64,000 nt of DNA from assembly GCF_030272615.1 (NCBI RefSeq), contig NC_081413.1:158504849-158568848 (forward strand), given 5' to 3'. Origin of the DNA: Cryptomeria japonica (lineage: Eukaryota > Streptophyta > Pinopsida > Cupressales > Cupressaceae). The notes below the pieces were generated by a model that was given only the letters and a program-made list of their open reading frames with translations, did no database searches and was not told the DNA's origin. Both the position numbers and the translations under genes were made by a program. Below are positions 1 to 10,568 of this stretch, piece by piece. How positions within the stretch are numbered: position 1 is the first letter of the stretch; every line of letters begins with the position of its first letter.

Positions 1-1003
1 CCTCAAAAATAAAATAAAACTAAATACATAAATATACAAATCTCACTATTACAACTTTATATTTCCTTAAAATTATATGATTTACCATTTAATTAAACCT
101 AAATCTAAGTTAAATTTTCTTTTCTAAAAATAATGTCCTTTACCATTTTATTAAACATAGATCTAACTTAAATGTAGGTCATGTTATTTTTAAAATTCTA
201 AGAGATCTAACTAAAAATCTCTTCATATAAATCATTTTTTTTTTTAAAGTTGTCTTTTAAAATCTTTTACTTTCAATATTACATAAATTGTGGACTTGAT
301 AACTTAGAAAAAAAAATCACTAGAGTTCATTTAGGTCCAATACCATTTGATTTGAAATTCTATTGGTTATTCTTTTATTTTTTAAAATAAAATAATGAGG
401 ATTTATCGAGGCCTGAAGATATTAATACAATAGATAAGAAGTACTAGAAAGACATACAAACAATAATAAAAAATGACAATAATTAAATTACTATATAGAA
501 ACATCTTTCTCTTAAATTTTTTTTTATAATAAACCTCATCTACAAAATAAAACTTCTCTTCTTGCAAAATTGTCTATCAGAATTTTGTTCAACACTCATC
601 ATCCATAAACATCATACACATAAATATAAGATGAAAATCATGATATTCCTTCTAGATTAATCTTTATTTTTCTAATTTTAAAAATATATTTAATGGATCT
701 TTTCATAAAAAAGAATATATAACCTATTGGATCCACTCCCGATTATATGGAGAGATTTATAGTTGTCTAAGAAATATCTAATCATTGGATTTTATATGAA
801 AATGTTAGCTAATAAAATCAAGATAGTATATAATAATATTAAGGAGGAGATGAGAAACATTGTATATAGAAACCTCCCCTTAAATCATGTTTATCAAAAT
901 TTAAATCTCAACCATTAAAAATAAACAACTTTATTGATCTACAAGAATGAATAAACATAACCTTGTAATAATGAGCGAATTAAGAATTTGACAAAAAAAA
1001 ATG
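1..1003. other. AT-rich intergenic DNA, no gene seen
   Basis: The stretch is very AT-rich with short A and T runs and frequent stops in all frames. I see no coding block, RNA gene or terminal repeat in it. Confidence 0.6.
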
Positions 1004-1348
1004 AAGATTTCAAATTAAATACTTCTAATAAAATCAATTCTATTAGTAAATGTCCTTACAATAAAAAAATGTTTACATATATAGAAGATGTCCTCATCAA
1101 TATACCTAACATGTTTTTTTGTTCAATATGTTGTTGTTATCAAATGATAACATAGTCATTATTTTTCTATACTATATATGGATTCGATTTCAAATTAAAT
1201 GCCCCTAATAAAGCCACTTGTACTCGTAAATGACCTTACAATAAAAAATATTTAGATATATTACAAATGTCCTCATCAATATACCTAACATGTTTTTTTG
1301 TTCAATATGTTGTTGTTACCAAATTATAACACCATCATTACTCTTGAT
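1004..1348. repeat. Two-copy tandem duplication, period about 182 bp
   Basis: Two adjacent copies (about 1004-1165 and 1186-1348) share the same order of blocks: a start at GATTTCAAATTAAAT, then CCTTACAATAAAAAA, CCTCATCAATATACCTAACA and a TTGTTCAATATGTTGTTGTT block. They differ by scattered substitutions, so the duplication is not recent. Confidence 0.75.
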
Positions 1349-1914
1349 ATATTTTATGTAGTTTTTCTAAAGATATACATAGAAATAACAATACAAGCAA
1401 ACCTTTGAAACAAAAAATATGGATCACACATAATCTTGACTAAACAATAACACAATCATTACTTTTCATACACACACATACATATATATAACAGGGCCAT
1501 CACTCTTAATATAATCTATATAGATTTTCTAAAGATAAACATACTAATAATACAAGCAAACCTTTAAAACAAAATTTATGGATCAAATGTAATCTCGACT
1601 AAACCATAGTGAATTTAAAAATGTATAGATTTTTTCAAGACATATATATTAGTAACAATACAAGTAAATCTTTAAAATAAAATTTATGGACCACATGTAA
1701 TCTCTACTATATATATAAAACACAAACACGGTCATTACTCTTGATATATTTTATATAGATTTTTTAAAGACATATATCAGTAACAATGCAAGCAAACCAC
1801 ATGTAATCTCTACTATATATATAAAACATGAACACCATCATTACTCTTGATATATTTTATATAGATTTTTTAAAGGCGTATATCAGTAACAATGCAAGCA
1901 AACCTTTAAAACAA

Positions 1915-3491
1915 GAATTGGCTCTCCCATCTCCCTCCAACGGCTCTCCTGCCTCCCTCTATTTGAACGCCCCTGGTTCTGCTGCGGATGTCTGGGGCTT
2001 TGCTTTCCCCCCCTTCCTGGCGTAGGGTCCTCGACTCCTACGATCCATGCTACTGATATTTGGTCGGTGACCCCTTTCGTGGTATTTGATGTGCCTGGTG
2101 CTGCATCCACCCCCCGGTTACTCGATTGTGGATCCTGTTGTTGTCGACTCTCTGGCTTTTGGGGAAATGACCCTGTCGCATGTCGCTGATGTTGCTGGTC
2201 CTTTGCCCAAACTTGCTAGTATGCATAGCTTCGCTCGTGTGGCCAAATCTTCCGCCCAACCCTCTAAGGGGGTCCGTCCTCTCCCTTGTGCGAAATCCTC
2301 CCTTGTGGTGGTTTGCGGACAGGATGTTGTGGACAACATTAGGTTTTACTAGCGCTGTGCTTTGGTGTGCAGATTCTTTGGGCTCTAGCCTTCCCTACCG
2401 GACCTTCAGCACTAGATTAGTATCTCCTGGTGGCCTTTGATTGCTCTCAATATCGATCTTTTTCCCTATGCTAAAGGATTTTTTGATGCTTCCTTCACTT
2501 CTTCTGCTAATAGGGATTTGATTTTGAGCCAACTTTGGGCTTGGGGAGTGCACTCCCTCTCCATCAAGCCTTGGACAACCTCTTTCAACCCTCTCACTAA
2601 ACCACTTAATGTGCGTCTAGTTTGGGTTCGACTCATCAATCTCCCTGTTCATTTTTGGGAGCACTCTTGCTATGAGGCGATCGGTAACTCTATTGGTTGT
2701 TTCTTGAAGGTTGATGATGCTACGTCCTCTATGTAACACACTACCTTTGCCTGCATTCTTGTTGATATCGACATCTTTTCTCCTCTCCCGGGTGACGTGT
2801 TTCTTATGGTGGGGGATAGGCCTTGGTCACAACTGCTGGATTTTGAAGGCCTCCCCTTTCGCTGTAGAAGGTGCTTCTCTACTGGCCATCTTGCTTCGGG
2901 ATGCTCTTCTCCACAACACAAAGGGGTCTCTACCTGGTGGAAGAATGCTATTGTTGACCACCTTACAGACGGATTCTGTGTTTGCTGGCTCCTCCCATGG
3001 GGATGATGTCGTGGCCCCCATGGCTCTCGTTGCTCTTACTGATGTTTTTGTGGCCTCATTTTCGAGGGGGCCCCCACTTCCACTTCTCGTATCCTGCAAC
3101 CCTCCCCTGCTGCTGGATTTGCTCCTGCTACTGTTGTTCTCTCTCAACCTGCTGTCGTTGATGTTATGTAGCCCCCTACGACCCTCTTCCAACCTTCTGT
3201 TGTCTCCTATGTTGTTGACCCTACGGGGGCCCCTCCGACTGATCTTAGCATTGCCTGGTTTGTGGTTGCTCGTAGGTGCAAGGGGAAATCTTCTCCCTTG
3301 CCCCATACCCCCCCTTGTGGGGGTTTGGGTGGCCCGTCCCCCCCTTGAGTAGGGTTTGTTCCCTAGTTGGTTGTGTTCCTGTGTTTGTTCCTTTCCGCCT
3401 TTGGGCTGTGATTCTCTTCCAACATCATCTTTCTTGATGTTGCTTTTTGTCAAAGGTCAGCACCCTAATTAACGCTGCTTTTTTAATCAAA
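1915..3491 (+). mobile_element. ORF1-only LINE-derived retroelement, copy 1
   Basis: This 1,577-bp GC-rich insertion sits inside an AT-rich array. It encodes a degenerate L1-type ORF1 (DUF4283-like block, then a CCHC knuckle). It stops without any endonuclease or reverse transcriptase ORF2. The 3' end is a short hairpin (GGT-cagc-ACC near 3458-3467), a T-rich stretch and a tail ending AATCAAAA. Flanks of 27 bp (1888-1914 and 3492-3518) match with one mismatch and could be a target duplication, but the same motif recurs in the surrounding array, so this is not conclusive. A second copy at 13239-14778 has nearly the same length and the same 3' end, which argues that these are the true element borders and not a random truncation. 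Confidence 0.72.
2086..3006 (+). pseudogene. LINE ORF1 remnant: DUF4283-like plus CCHC zinc knuckle
   Basis: One reading frame runs from 2086 to 3006, broken only by in-frame stops (near 2351, 2388, 2416 and 2734). The block at 2437-2736 contains LFPYAKGFFDASF and WGVHSLSIKPWTTSFNPLTK, typical of the DUF4283 region of plant L1 ORF1 proteins. The block at 2797-3006 contains DFEGLPFRCRRCFSTGHLAS followed by Gly-Cys, a CX2CX4HX4C zinc knuckle. In this family ORF1 is an RNA-binding, nucleocapsid-like protein of the retrotransposition particle. The reading frame has no net indel between blocks, so decay has been by substitution. The copy cannot make a full protein. The minus-strand paralog at 13.8-14.4 kb confirms the alignment. 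Confidence 0.75.
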
Positions 3492-3839
3492 AACAATGCA
3501 AACAAACCTTTAAAACAAAATTTATGATCACATATAATCTCAACTAAATCGTAGTGAATTTTAAAAGTATATAGATTTTTTAAAGATATATTAGTAACAA
3601 TACAAACAAATTTTTGAAACAAAATTTATATTTAACAATACAAACAAACTTTTAAAACAAAATGATCTGTATTGAATTTAAAAAATATAGATTTTTTAAA
3701 GATATATTAGTAACAATACAAACAAATCTTTAAAACAAAATTTATAGACCACGTGTAATCTAGACTGAACTATGGTGAATTTTAAAAAATAACAATAAAA
3801 AAACAAATTTAAAATAAATGTTAAAAGCCCAGTCATTAT

Positions 3840-4272
3840 CCTTCTCCCGGGCTACAGCTGTATGACTTCCAAACACCACTAGTTTCTGCACTTCTTGATA
3901 AATGATATTTTTATACCTCCGTTTCAAATTTGACGGCTATGTTTTTAACATTCCTCACTGTAAAAAACGTGTAAACGGCCCTAATTTTAAGCGGACGGTC
4001 ACATGAGAGCGACCATGGGCATGAGGATGCATATGTATGTATGTGAATGAAACTCGCCAAGTAAGTCAAAGCTGATGCGCGAGTTTTCCAAGCGTTTATC
4101 TCGTTGGACGACATTTATCAACTTCCACTGGTTCCCCTCCTCTCATTTTTCTCATTTTATTGAAAAATCTTTCAGAGTATTATTTTCTGTACAAAATCGA
4201 AATCTAACCGCTACATATAGCAGATCTAGAGACACCATTTTTACTGTGAAAATCAATGCGGTAAGGGAGACG
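3840..4272 (+). promoter_or_regulatory. Upstream region and 5' UTR of the MYB-related gene
   Basis: Sequence complexity rises sharply at about 3840, where the tandem array ends, and stays high up to the gene. This fits a promoter and 5' leader. A W-box-like core (AGTCAA at 4064-4069, TTGACT on the other strand) is present. An upstream ATG at 4075 is in frame with the main start with no stop between them, so a 66-residue N-terminal extension is formally open. I prefer 4273 because the family normally begins a few residues before the zinc knuckle. No TATA box or transcription start can be fixed by eye. Confidence 0.45.
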
Positions 4273-5277
4273 ATGATGGGGAGGAGGTGCTCTCACTGCG
4301 GCCAAAATGGGCATAATGCCAGGACATGTCCAGGGCGAGGAGTGAAGCTCTTTGGTGTCAGGCTGGACGCGGGTTTGAATCCCACCACCAGCAATATCCT
4401 GAGAAAGAGCTCCAGCACAGGAAATATCTCCCCTCATAGTAATTCGAGAGTATTGCCAGAGCAATCCATCTCGGGATCGCAAGGAGCTGGCTATGTGTCG
4501 GACTGCGTCGCCCCTGCAAAATGCAGAAAGAAAGGTATATACACACAAAAACCCTAATGTGAAGAAATGATATACATAGTGAGTATGTGCATTTTGTTAG
4601 ATTCTGAGTTTCAGGTTCGTTGCAGGCGTGCCGTGGAGTGAAGAAGAGCACAGAGTGTTCCTGATGGGCTTGCGCGCCGTCGGGAAGGGGGAATGGAGGG
4701 CCATTTCGAAGAATTTCGTGACCAGCAGAACCCCCACGCAGGTGGCTAGCCACGCGCAGAAGTATTTCCTTAGGCAAAGTAATCTGAACAAACAGAAGCG
4801 CAGATCCAGCATGTTTGACACATCTCCAGAAACGGTAAATGAATTTGATATACACATTGTGTGTTTTTGCTCTGTAAGTGAATTTGATATATACATTGTG
4901 TATATGTTGCGCTTTGTTTTTGCTGTCTATGTGTGTATATATATCCCTACCTTTTGTTATTGCAGTGTTCTTCACGCGTTGCCAATTTCCCGCTGGGGAG
5001 GTCTCGTGGTCTGGAATCCATGGCAGGATTTAGTTTAGAAGGAATGAAAATGCACGCTAGATTTGGCAGCGTTCCTTGTTCGTTGCCTCTTCCTTTCCGC
5101 AGTGATATTAAGCCCAGTGTGAGCTCCACGATATTACCGGCCATGGACGACAAAGCTGCGCTTAAGCTTAGCATTGCAGTTCCATCCTCTGCAGAGACTT
5201 CTCCAAATTTAAAGCTTTCAACTTTCCATCCGAGCTGCTCCAATGGCTGCCTTCACACTGCCATTGGAGTTGTTTAA
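4273..5277 (+). CDS. CCHC and SHAQKYF-type MYB-related (1R-MYB) transcription factor
   Basis: There are three exons: 4273-4534, 4626-4834 and 4966-5277 (stop TAA 5275-5277), giving 260 residues. Both introns (91 and 131 bp) are GT-AG. The first splits a Gly codon and rebuilds the family-typical KKGVPW junction. Residues 6-19 form a CX2CX4HX4C zinc knuckle (C6, C9, H14, C19). Residues 25-29 read KLFGV, a motif linked to transcriptional repression in several plant families. The single MYB repeat runs from about W91 to Q138, with W91, W111 and SHAQKYF at 129-135. This architecture is that of the MYBS3/MYBH (KUA1) group of nuclear DNA-binding regulators, which bind I-box/TATCCA-like elements. The C-terminal 103 residues include two LKLS segments. 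It is shorter than typical angiosperm members. ATG 4276 is an equally possible start. Intron 2 holds a second potential donor in frame. Confidence 0.9.
4835..4912 (+). repeat. 39-bp tandem duplication in MYB intron 2, duplicating the 5' splice site
   Basis: The intron begins GTAAATGAATTTGATATACA. Exactly 39 bp later, at 4874, a near copy begins GTAAGTGAATTTGATATATA. Each copy carries a consensus-like donor. Use of the second donor would add 39 nt (4835-4873), 13 codons with no stop, and keep the frame into exon 3. Confidence 0.85.
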
Positions 5278-5320
5278 TTGCCTTTTCATGGAAGGACGAA
5301 TTTTTATAGATTTCTTAGGA

Positions 5321-5347
5321 AATAAAAGATGGGTTTTTAGGAAATAA
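5321..5347 (+). promoter_or_regulatory. Two AATAAA polyadenylation-like signals after the MYB gene
   Basis: AATAAA occurs at 5321-5326 and 5342-5347, 44 and 65 nt after the stop codon, within a small direct repeat of about 21 bp. The position suits a near-upstream element for 3' end formation. Plant signals are degenerate, so this is only suggestive. Confidence 0.4.
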
Positions 5348-5654
5348 AATTTGGATTTTGTAGCGGCGCGCTTTTTTTCAATTTTTCCTTTTCTGGGGGG
5401 GTTGCAGAAAGTCTGATAATTGGATTTAAAATATTTTCCAGGCCTCTCTAATAATTGTGGAAAATGAAGAACAAAAGAATTTTGCCGTAGCTTTAAATAC
5501 TGTGGTTTTTTAAGAATCGAGCTAAATGATAATCTCATGGAGACCACTGGATTTTTGGCATTTGACATTTTTCTTCATTTTATTTTTTTATTCAGATTGT
5601 CTATCTTGAATTGTGTCAGATTCAGAAATATGTTAAGCTATTGATTTACAATAC

Positions 5655-7490
5655 TCAAAAGATACAATGTACAGAAATATTTGCGAATATGAAAAAAAAA
5701 TGATCTAAAGGGAATCTTGAAAATTTTAGATAGATATTTAAATATCAAATAGTTTAATAATTAAATATAATTTTTGTTCATCTTATTTTGTTCATAAAAA
5801 TAAGATGATTATATAGTTGAAGCACAAAAGTATGATTGAATGTTTGACTTTTAGAATATGCTCAGTTTGTATAGTAGTAGTATAAAATTATGATCTTAAG
5901 TTTGAATTTTAAAATATGCTCAGCTTAAATAATATATAAATTTGATTCATTGATTTAAAAGGCACATTTTTTTCTTTTTTATTTTTTAATAAATTGTATT
6001 TTATAGATATGTCTATCATTTATTATTTAAAACTGTACAAATTTATCTACAAAGAATAACAATATATCATTTTATATAACATTTTCTCAAAATCTAATTT
6101 TAAAGTGTTCAAATCAAACTCATTGATCTCTATTTAATAAATATTAATTCACACAAATCTATTTCTCATAAACATAAATAATCCACTCAACAATTACTAA
6201 AAAAATCATCCACCAAATATTACTTCAAAATTAAACAGATCCTAGCATTAAAAACACAGATAAATACACTCTATAAGTATAAACATCAGTTAATTCTAGA
6301 GTTCAGAGGAAATCAAGATCGTTTCCTTAAATAAACTCGTGATTCTCTTTTCTCTTATCCAATGTACGAAAAAACAGTTCATACTTTTATTATTATGCAT
6401 ATATCCGCCAATATGGATGGTCCCTTGTAATTCGTAGAGATGCGGGGTACACAAAAGTTTACAGAATACAGAAATGTTGTCATTGCAGGAAGGCAGGAGG
6501 ACAGAGTGTGGGACGACGGCGACAGATAAGAGATTTATTATTAGGCTATAACTAATATTCATCAATAAAAAAAGATCAGACATTTATATACTTATAAAAT
6601 TCATATGGAAGTACAGCTCATTGTATTTTACTGACTCTGTTTCAGTTAGAATTGAAATGAATGCTCTCTTAACATGTTATACCAGATGGCTAATCTACCA
6701 AACAACTCATAAGCAACAGGTGACATTAACAAACAATTCAGTTTTAGATTTCCGAAGGTAAGCAAGAAGGGTGCTGGCTATTTTTCCTACAAAACAGTAT
6801 TTGATAAAACATAAATTGGCATAATACAATTATTTTTCAACAGATTTTTTTGTTGTAAAATAGCATTGAAAGGGCAGATTAAGAAGATCGATCCAGTAGC
6901 GTTAAAATCCATTGTGATTTGCAGATTTTGTGTTTTTGATCAAGTACAGTTTTGTATGGAGAATATAAGCTCCAGCAAGAAGATATGAACTTGGAGACCA
7001 CATAGCACCATAAAAAGGTATAACCAACCGTCAATTATTATGTAGGATGAACAATGTCTAAATTATTCATTATTATATTTAGAATCTATTCTATTGAAAT
7101 GTTTGTACCAATGTTTTCCATCACATTTTGTAATCTATTATCAAAATAATAAAAAACTCACACAAAAGAAAAAAATAATTATAATATAAAAATTTCAACA
7201 CAATCAAATTCAAAAATAATAATAAACAACTTGTTATCATTAATGTCCAAACTACTGTAAATTGAATCTTCAGAAATGCTAAACTAGATATGAAATGGCC
7301 CATTGTTATCCTCAGTAAATGTAATACACACTGTACCAACTGTCGTCTATCTCAGTATTCGCTGTGATATGTGTGACTTATTTTGGAGTGCTTTATGACA
7401 AGGTTTTGACTGTTTGGCATTGCCTCTCTGGGCTGTTGTGCCTGTGTGGTTGTGGGTTGATATGTTACTTTTGGTCCTCTATGGGTAATC
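5655..7490. repeat. Duplicated segment, copy 1 (partner at 21995-23190)
   Basis: Blocks in the same order and orientation recur at 21995-23190. Examples are GTTCATAAAAATAAGATGAT, TATCCAATGTACGAAA, AACATGTTATA..CAATGGCTAATCTACC-like blocks, and the distal GGTTTTGACTGTTTGGCA. The copies differ by many substitutions and indels, so the event is old. The MYB exons are not part of the duplication. I see no conserved reading frame, so it is probably non-coding or a dead repeat. Confidence 0.7.
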
Positions 7491-8257
7491 TATAGTTTTA
7501 ATCATACATATAATATCTAACATAGTTGAATTTCCACTTCAGAGTTTAGACTAATTTGATGTGTTTAATATTTCTGATTATGTGGTTTCTTTTTAATATT
7601 CAAATTTAATGAAAGTAAGTATAAAATTTCGAACAATAGAACAATCATGTTATTGCTTTCTTCAAGTGAATAGGATGGCAAGATTTCATGGTAATCACTT
7701 TATATGATTGTTTAGTCTTAATCCTTAAAGAGGGAATTATTTTTCTCATTTTTTATCTACATGTCAATATTAATTGATTGAGTATCAAGTTATTTTTAAA
7801 CAAGCATTGCAACAATTAATATGGTCAAAAGATGATATACATGAACTTTCCCTAAACAAATCAATTAAATTAATTGAATTTAAACATGACCCAAAGAATG
7901 ATTAAAATCCCCCATTCAACTTATGGTTGATGTTGAAGTGATGTATGATATTGAACACCATGATCTTATAGACCTTCTTGTAGCTCCTTAACCATATGAA
8001 ATCATTTTCTTCCTATTGCAACAAAAAATTGGATTGTTCTTCATCAATTAGACCCATAAGGCTATAGTATTTTATTGACTTCAATCATATTTTCATTTGA
8101 AGGTTGATCTAAATTGTCCCCATCTAGATATTTCTTAAGGTTAGATAAAAAAATCCATCATATGATCATGATTTTCTCAACGATTTATATTTTTAGTATG
8201 ACTCTCCAACTTACTAGATTGGTTATGAGATGATAAATTTTGTAATTACATCTCAAG

Positions 8258-8547
8258 TGTAGGTGTTTCCACCCAACCCAGGAGCCAATCTACATGACAT
8301 CCTCCACAACTAAGAGGGATTCAACACATGAGATTGTATTGAATTAAGAGGTGAGTACAAATGTACAAGCTACCTTGCTTAAATAGGCAAGAGCGGGGTA
8401 GAAAAGTGGACAAGGTTTAGACATGTATCTTAGCCTAGAGAAGTTAGAGTCCTAATATGACACTAAAATTATTCATCTACCTAATAAATGTTATTACCTA
8501 AGTGAACTTAAGTGAACCGTAAATAGTGAAAACAATTTACTCCAACA
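8258..8547 (-). repeat. 3' LTR of the 2.3-kb element
   Basis: On the minus strand it starts TGTTGGAGTAAATTG, contains a TATA-like CTATTTAAGCAAGG, and ends GGTGGAAACACCTACA. The TG...CA termini and a purine-rich AAGGGAAT just upstream (8548-8556, a candidate polypurine tract) identify it as the 3' LTR of a minus-strand element. Confidence 0.75.
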
Positions 8548-10204
8548 ATTCCCTTAAGTGCAACTTAGGGAGTAACACATGCAATATGAGATGCCTTACG
8601 GGTCCTGGCAACAAATCCATATTAGGTACCCATGTAGAACTATAATGCAAATCATTATCTCACAAATGGAGTAAAAGGAGAAAAATCCTCTCCAAAAAGA
8701 GAACACTGAAGGACAAAGAAGCCTCCAAAATGATAATATCCCAAAATAAGAACATGAAGAACATCATTGAAGCATGGAGAAGTTGTAGACAACTATCAAA
8801 GGTTGATATGGTGTTGTAACCGAAGATCCTCCTCTAAAAAAGATGATTATTGGGATCATGAAGACAACAATTTGCATGAGTGCCTCAAACGACACTACTC
8901 AAATAATGATCAAATGGCAATAGTGGCATAACATCTATCGATCAAAAATACAAACAACACATTAATTTGCATGAGTGACCTTAACATCACTACACAACCG
9001 ATGAAGTTGTTTCAGTGATACTATCATCACTACTCAACCAATGAAGTTGAAAATACAGGTGCAATAATTTGAAGAACTATGATCAAGGAAGCTATCTCCA
9101 CAAAATATGAATGCAAGAGTATGTCGACTCACTTCAACAGAAACCAAGGAAGAATTAGCATGAACAATATGTACCCATTCACTAAAATGGTGTGTCAAGA
9201 AGCAATGCATGATAGGGGTGATCCAAGGTCTGAAGTGACCAAGATAGTACCTGCAACTGAACAAAAAGTGTGCACCAAACTACACACATGCATGAGGCAT
9301 GAATTCTCGACATTCGTCTATTGTCATGGAGGTACACTCACTTTGACAAAGTTGTGATTGGCAAAGAACAAAGGCTCTACACAACCCCCCATGATACTTT
9401 ATAATATAGGGCGAGCACAAGAATATGACACAATTTGTGCAAAATCCCCCAAAATACATAATGTGACACTTCAGTGCAATGCGTCTACAAAGAAAAGTTC
9501 TTATAAAGGATGCTCAAATAATCCATAAAGACAAAAAAACTTGCACCAATGGATAGTGCATGGAATCACATTTTTTACGATAGTTAATTTGCCAAAAATG
9601 AACTCTAGACATCCAAGTTATGACCATTTGAAAAAAACATCAATTAGGGCTTAAAGGTGAAAAAGACAATTCACCCCTCACAGGCACTTAGGGGTGAGGG
9701 TTCGATCCTCCATAGGACCTAGCAACTCAGCATGTTAGAAAAAATGGCTGCTGCCCCAAATGATAGTGAGAACAAGCAACGGAGGCAAGGAGTTGGTGGG
9801 GTTCAATGGTTTCTCTATGTGCCAACCCCCTCTTAAACAAAATAACAAGTCATCGAGTCTACTAGCCATAGACTTTTCAAATATTGGACCATACAAACTA
9901 GAAGAAACTCCACAAGTTCACAAAAGGCACACACCCCAATGTACATGCTCTCCATATACTTTCAATTGACAATTGAGGAATGGGCATGAGCCATAGGTCA
10001 TTATGCATTGAGTGAGAAAGAAAATCACACATATTGTTGAGCACGATAAAGTGTAAGGACAACGGACTAATTAAAGCCATAAAAAATGCCTTAACCGATT
10101 TATAAAACAACCACGTTCTTGAACAATGGCTAAGTGGGCCTACTTTGATAGAGGTCATCCATGCAAGCCACAACTTCAATCCATGGTCACAAACTTGTTC
10201 TGGT

Positions 10205-10568
10205 CAAAGCACAAAATTCCATGGCCTATTCAAGGCACCAAGGATAGGGGTGCCATGGCCTATTCAAGGCACCAAGGATAGGGGTGCCCAACCTGTACAT
10301 TTGTATTCACCTCTTAATTCAGTACAATCTCATGTGTTGAATCTCTCTTAGTTGTGGAGGATGTCCTATAGATTGGCTCTTGGATTGGGTGGAAACACCT
10401 ACATGGTATCAAAGCAAGGTGGAAGAGTGGACAAGGTTTAGACATGTGTCTCAACCTGGATAAGTTGGAGTCCTAATATGACTTTACAATTATCCATCTA
10501 CCTAATAAATGTTGTTACCTAAGTAAACTTAATTAAAACTTAAATAGTGAAAAATATTTACTCCAACA
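10205..10568. repeat. Scrambled 5' LTR plus primer-binding site of the 2.3-kb element
   Basis: 10424-10568 aligns directly with the first half of the left LTR. 10225-10403 aligns in inverted orientation with its second half. TGGTATCAAAGC at 10404-10415 matches the initiator-tRNA-Met primer-binding site typical of copia elements and is inverted with it. Two perfect 34-bp tandem copies (10219-10252 and 10253-10286) carry the TATA-like CCTATTCAAGG stretch. Confidence 0.7.

Larger units (their letters stand above)
1360..3810. repeat. Degenerate tandem array interrupted by a LINE insertion
   Basis: The blocks AACAATACAAGCAAACCTTT, AAACAAAATTTATGGA, CACATGTAATCTC and TATAGATTTTTTAAAGA recur in the same order at roughly 100-130 bp spacing from about 1360 to 1914 and again from 3492 to 3810. 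The intervening 1915-3491 is far more GC-rich and is a separate element. I see no coding capacity in the array itself. Confidence 0.7.
8258..10568 (-). mobile_element. Non-autonomous LTR retrotransposon with an inverted segment in its 5' LTR
   Basis: The element is 2,311 bp, flanked by the 5-bp direct repeat TCAAG (8253-8257 and 10569-10573). The left LTR (8258-8547) is intact. The right LTR region begins correctly on the minus strand (10568 leftward, TGTTGGAGTAAAT), but its distal half and the adjoining primer-binding site are inverted, so CACCTACA-TGGTATCAAAGC reads on the plus strand at 10396-10415. Copy C of the surrounding repeat (near 27590) is an unoccupied version of the target, which supports the borders. 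The interior (8548-10200) has no recognisable gag or pol, so transposition would need proteins in trans. Small size and short LTRs fit a TRIM- or LARD-like derivative of a copia element. Confidence 0.75.

Noticed and set aside
2711-3453. Long open frames on both strands across the LINE element (213 and 208 codons)
   Set aside because: They overlap the true ORF1 frame, are low-complexity Leu/Pro or Arg/Gly-rich, and are shadows of GC-rich codons.
1888-3518. 27-bp flanking repeats as a definite target-site duplication of LINE copy 1
   Set aside because: The same motif belongs to the surrounding tandem array, so identity of the flanks does not prove duplication on insertion.
9079-9357. 92-codon open frame inside the 2.3-kb LTR element
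   Set aside because: No recognisable gag or pol motif, no counterpart in other copies, and a length expected by chance.
9669-9715. GGTTCGATCC at 9699-9708, like a pol III box B, next to a CACCCCT/AGGGGTG inverted repeat; possible SINE or tRNA
   Set aside because: No box A at the right distance, no cloverleaf fold and no A-rich tail or target duplication could be found.
8258-10403. TGTAGGTG...CACCTACA inverted ends, suggesting a DNA transposon with about 115-bp TIRs
   Set aside because: No target duplication fits those borders. Extending to 10568 gives a perfect 5-bp TCAAG duplication and explains the inverted part as a flipped LTR half with its primer site.
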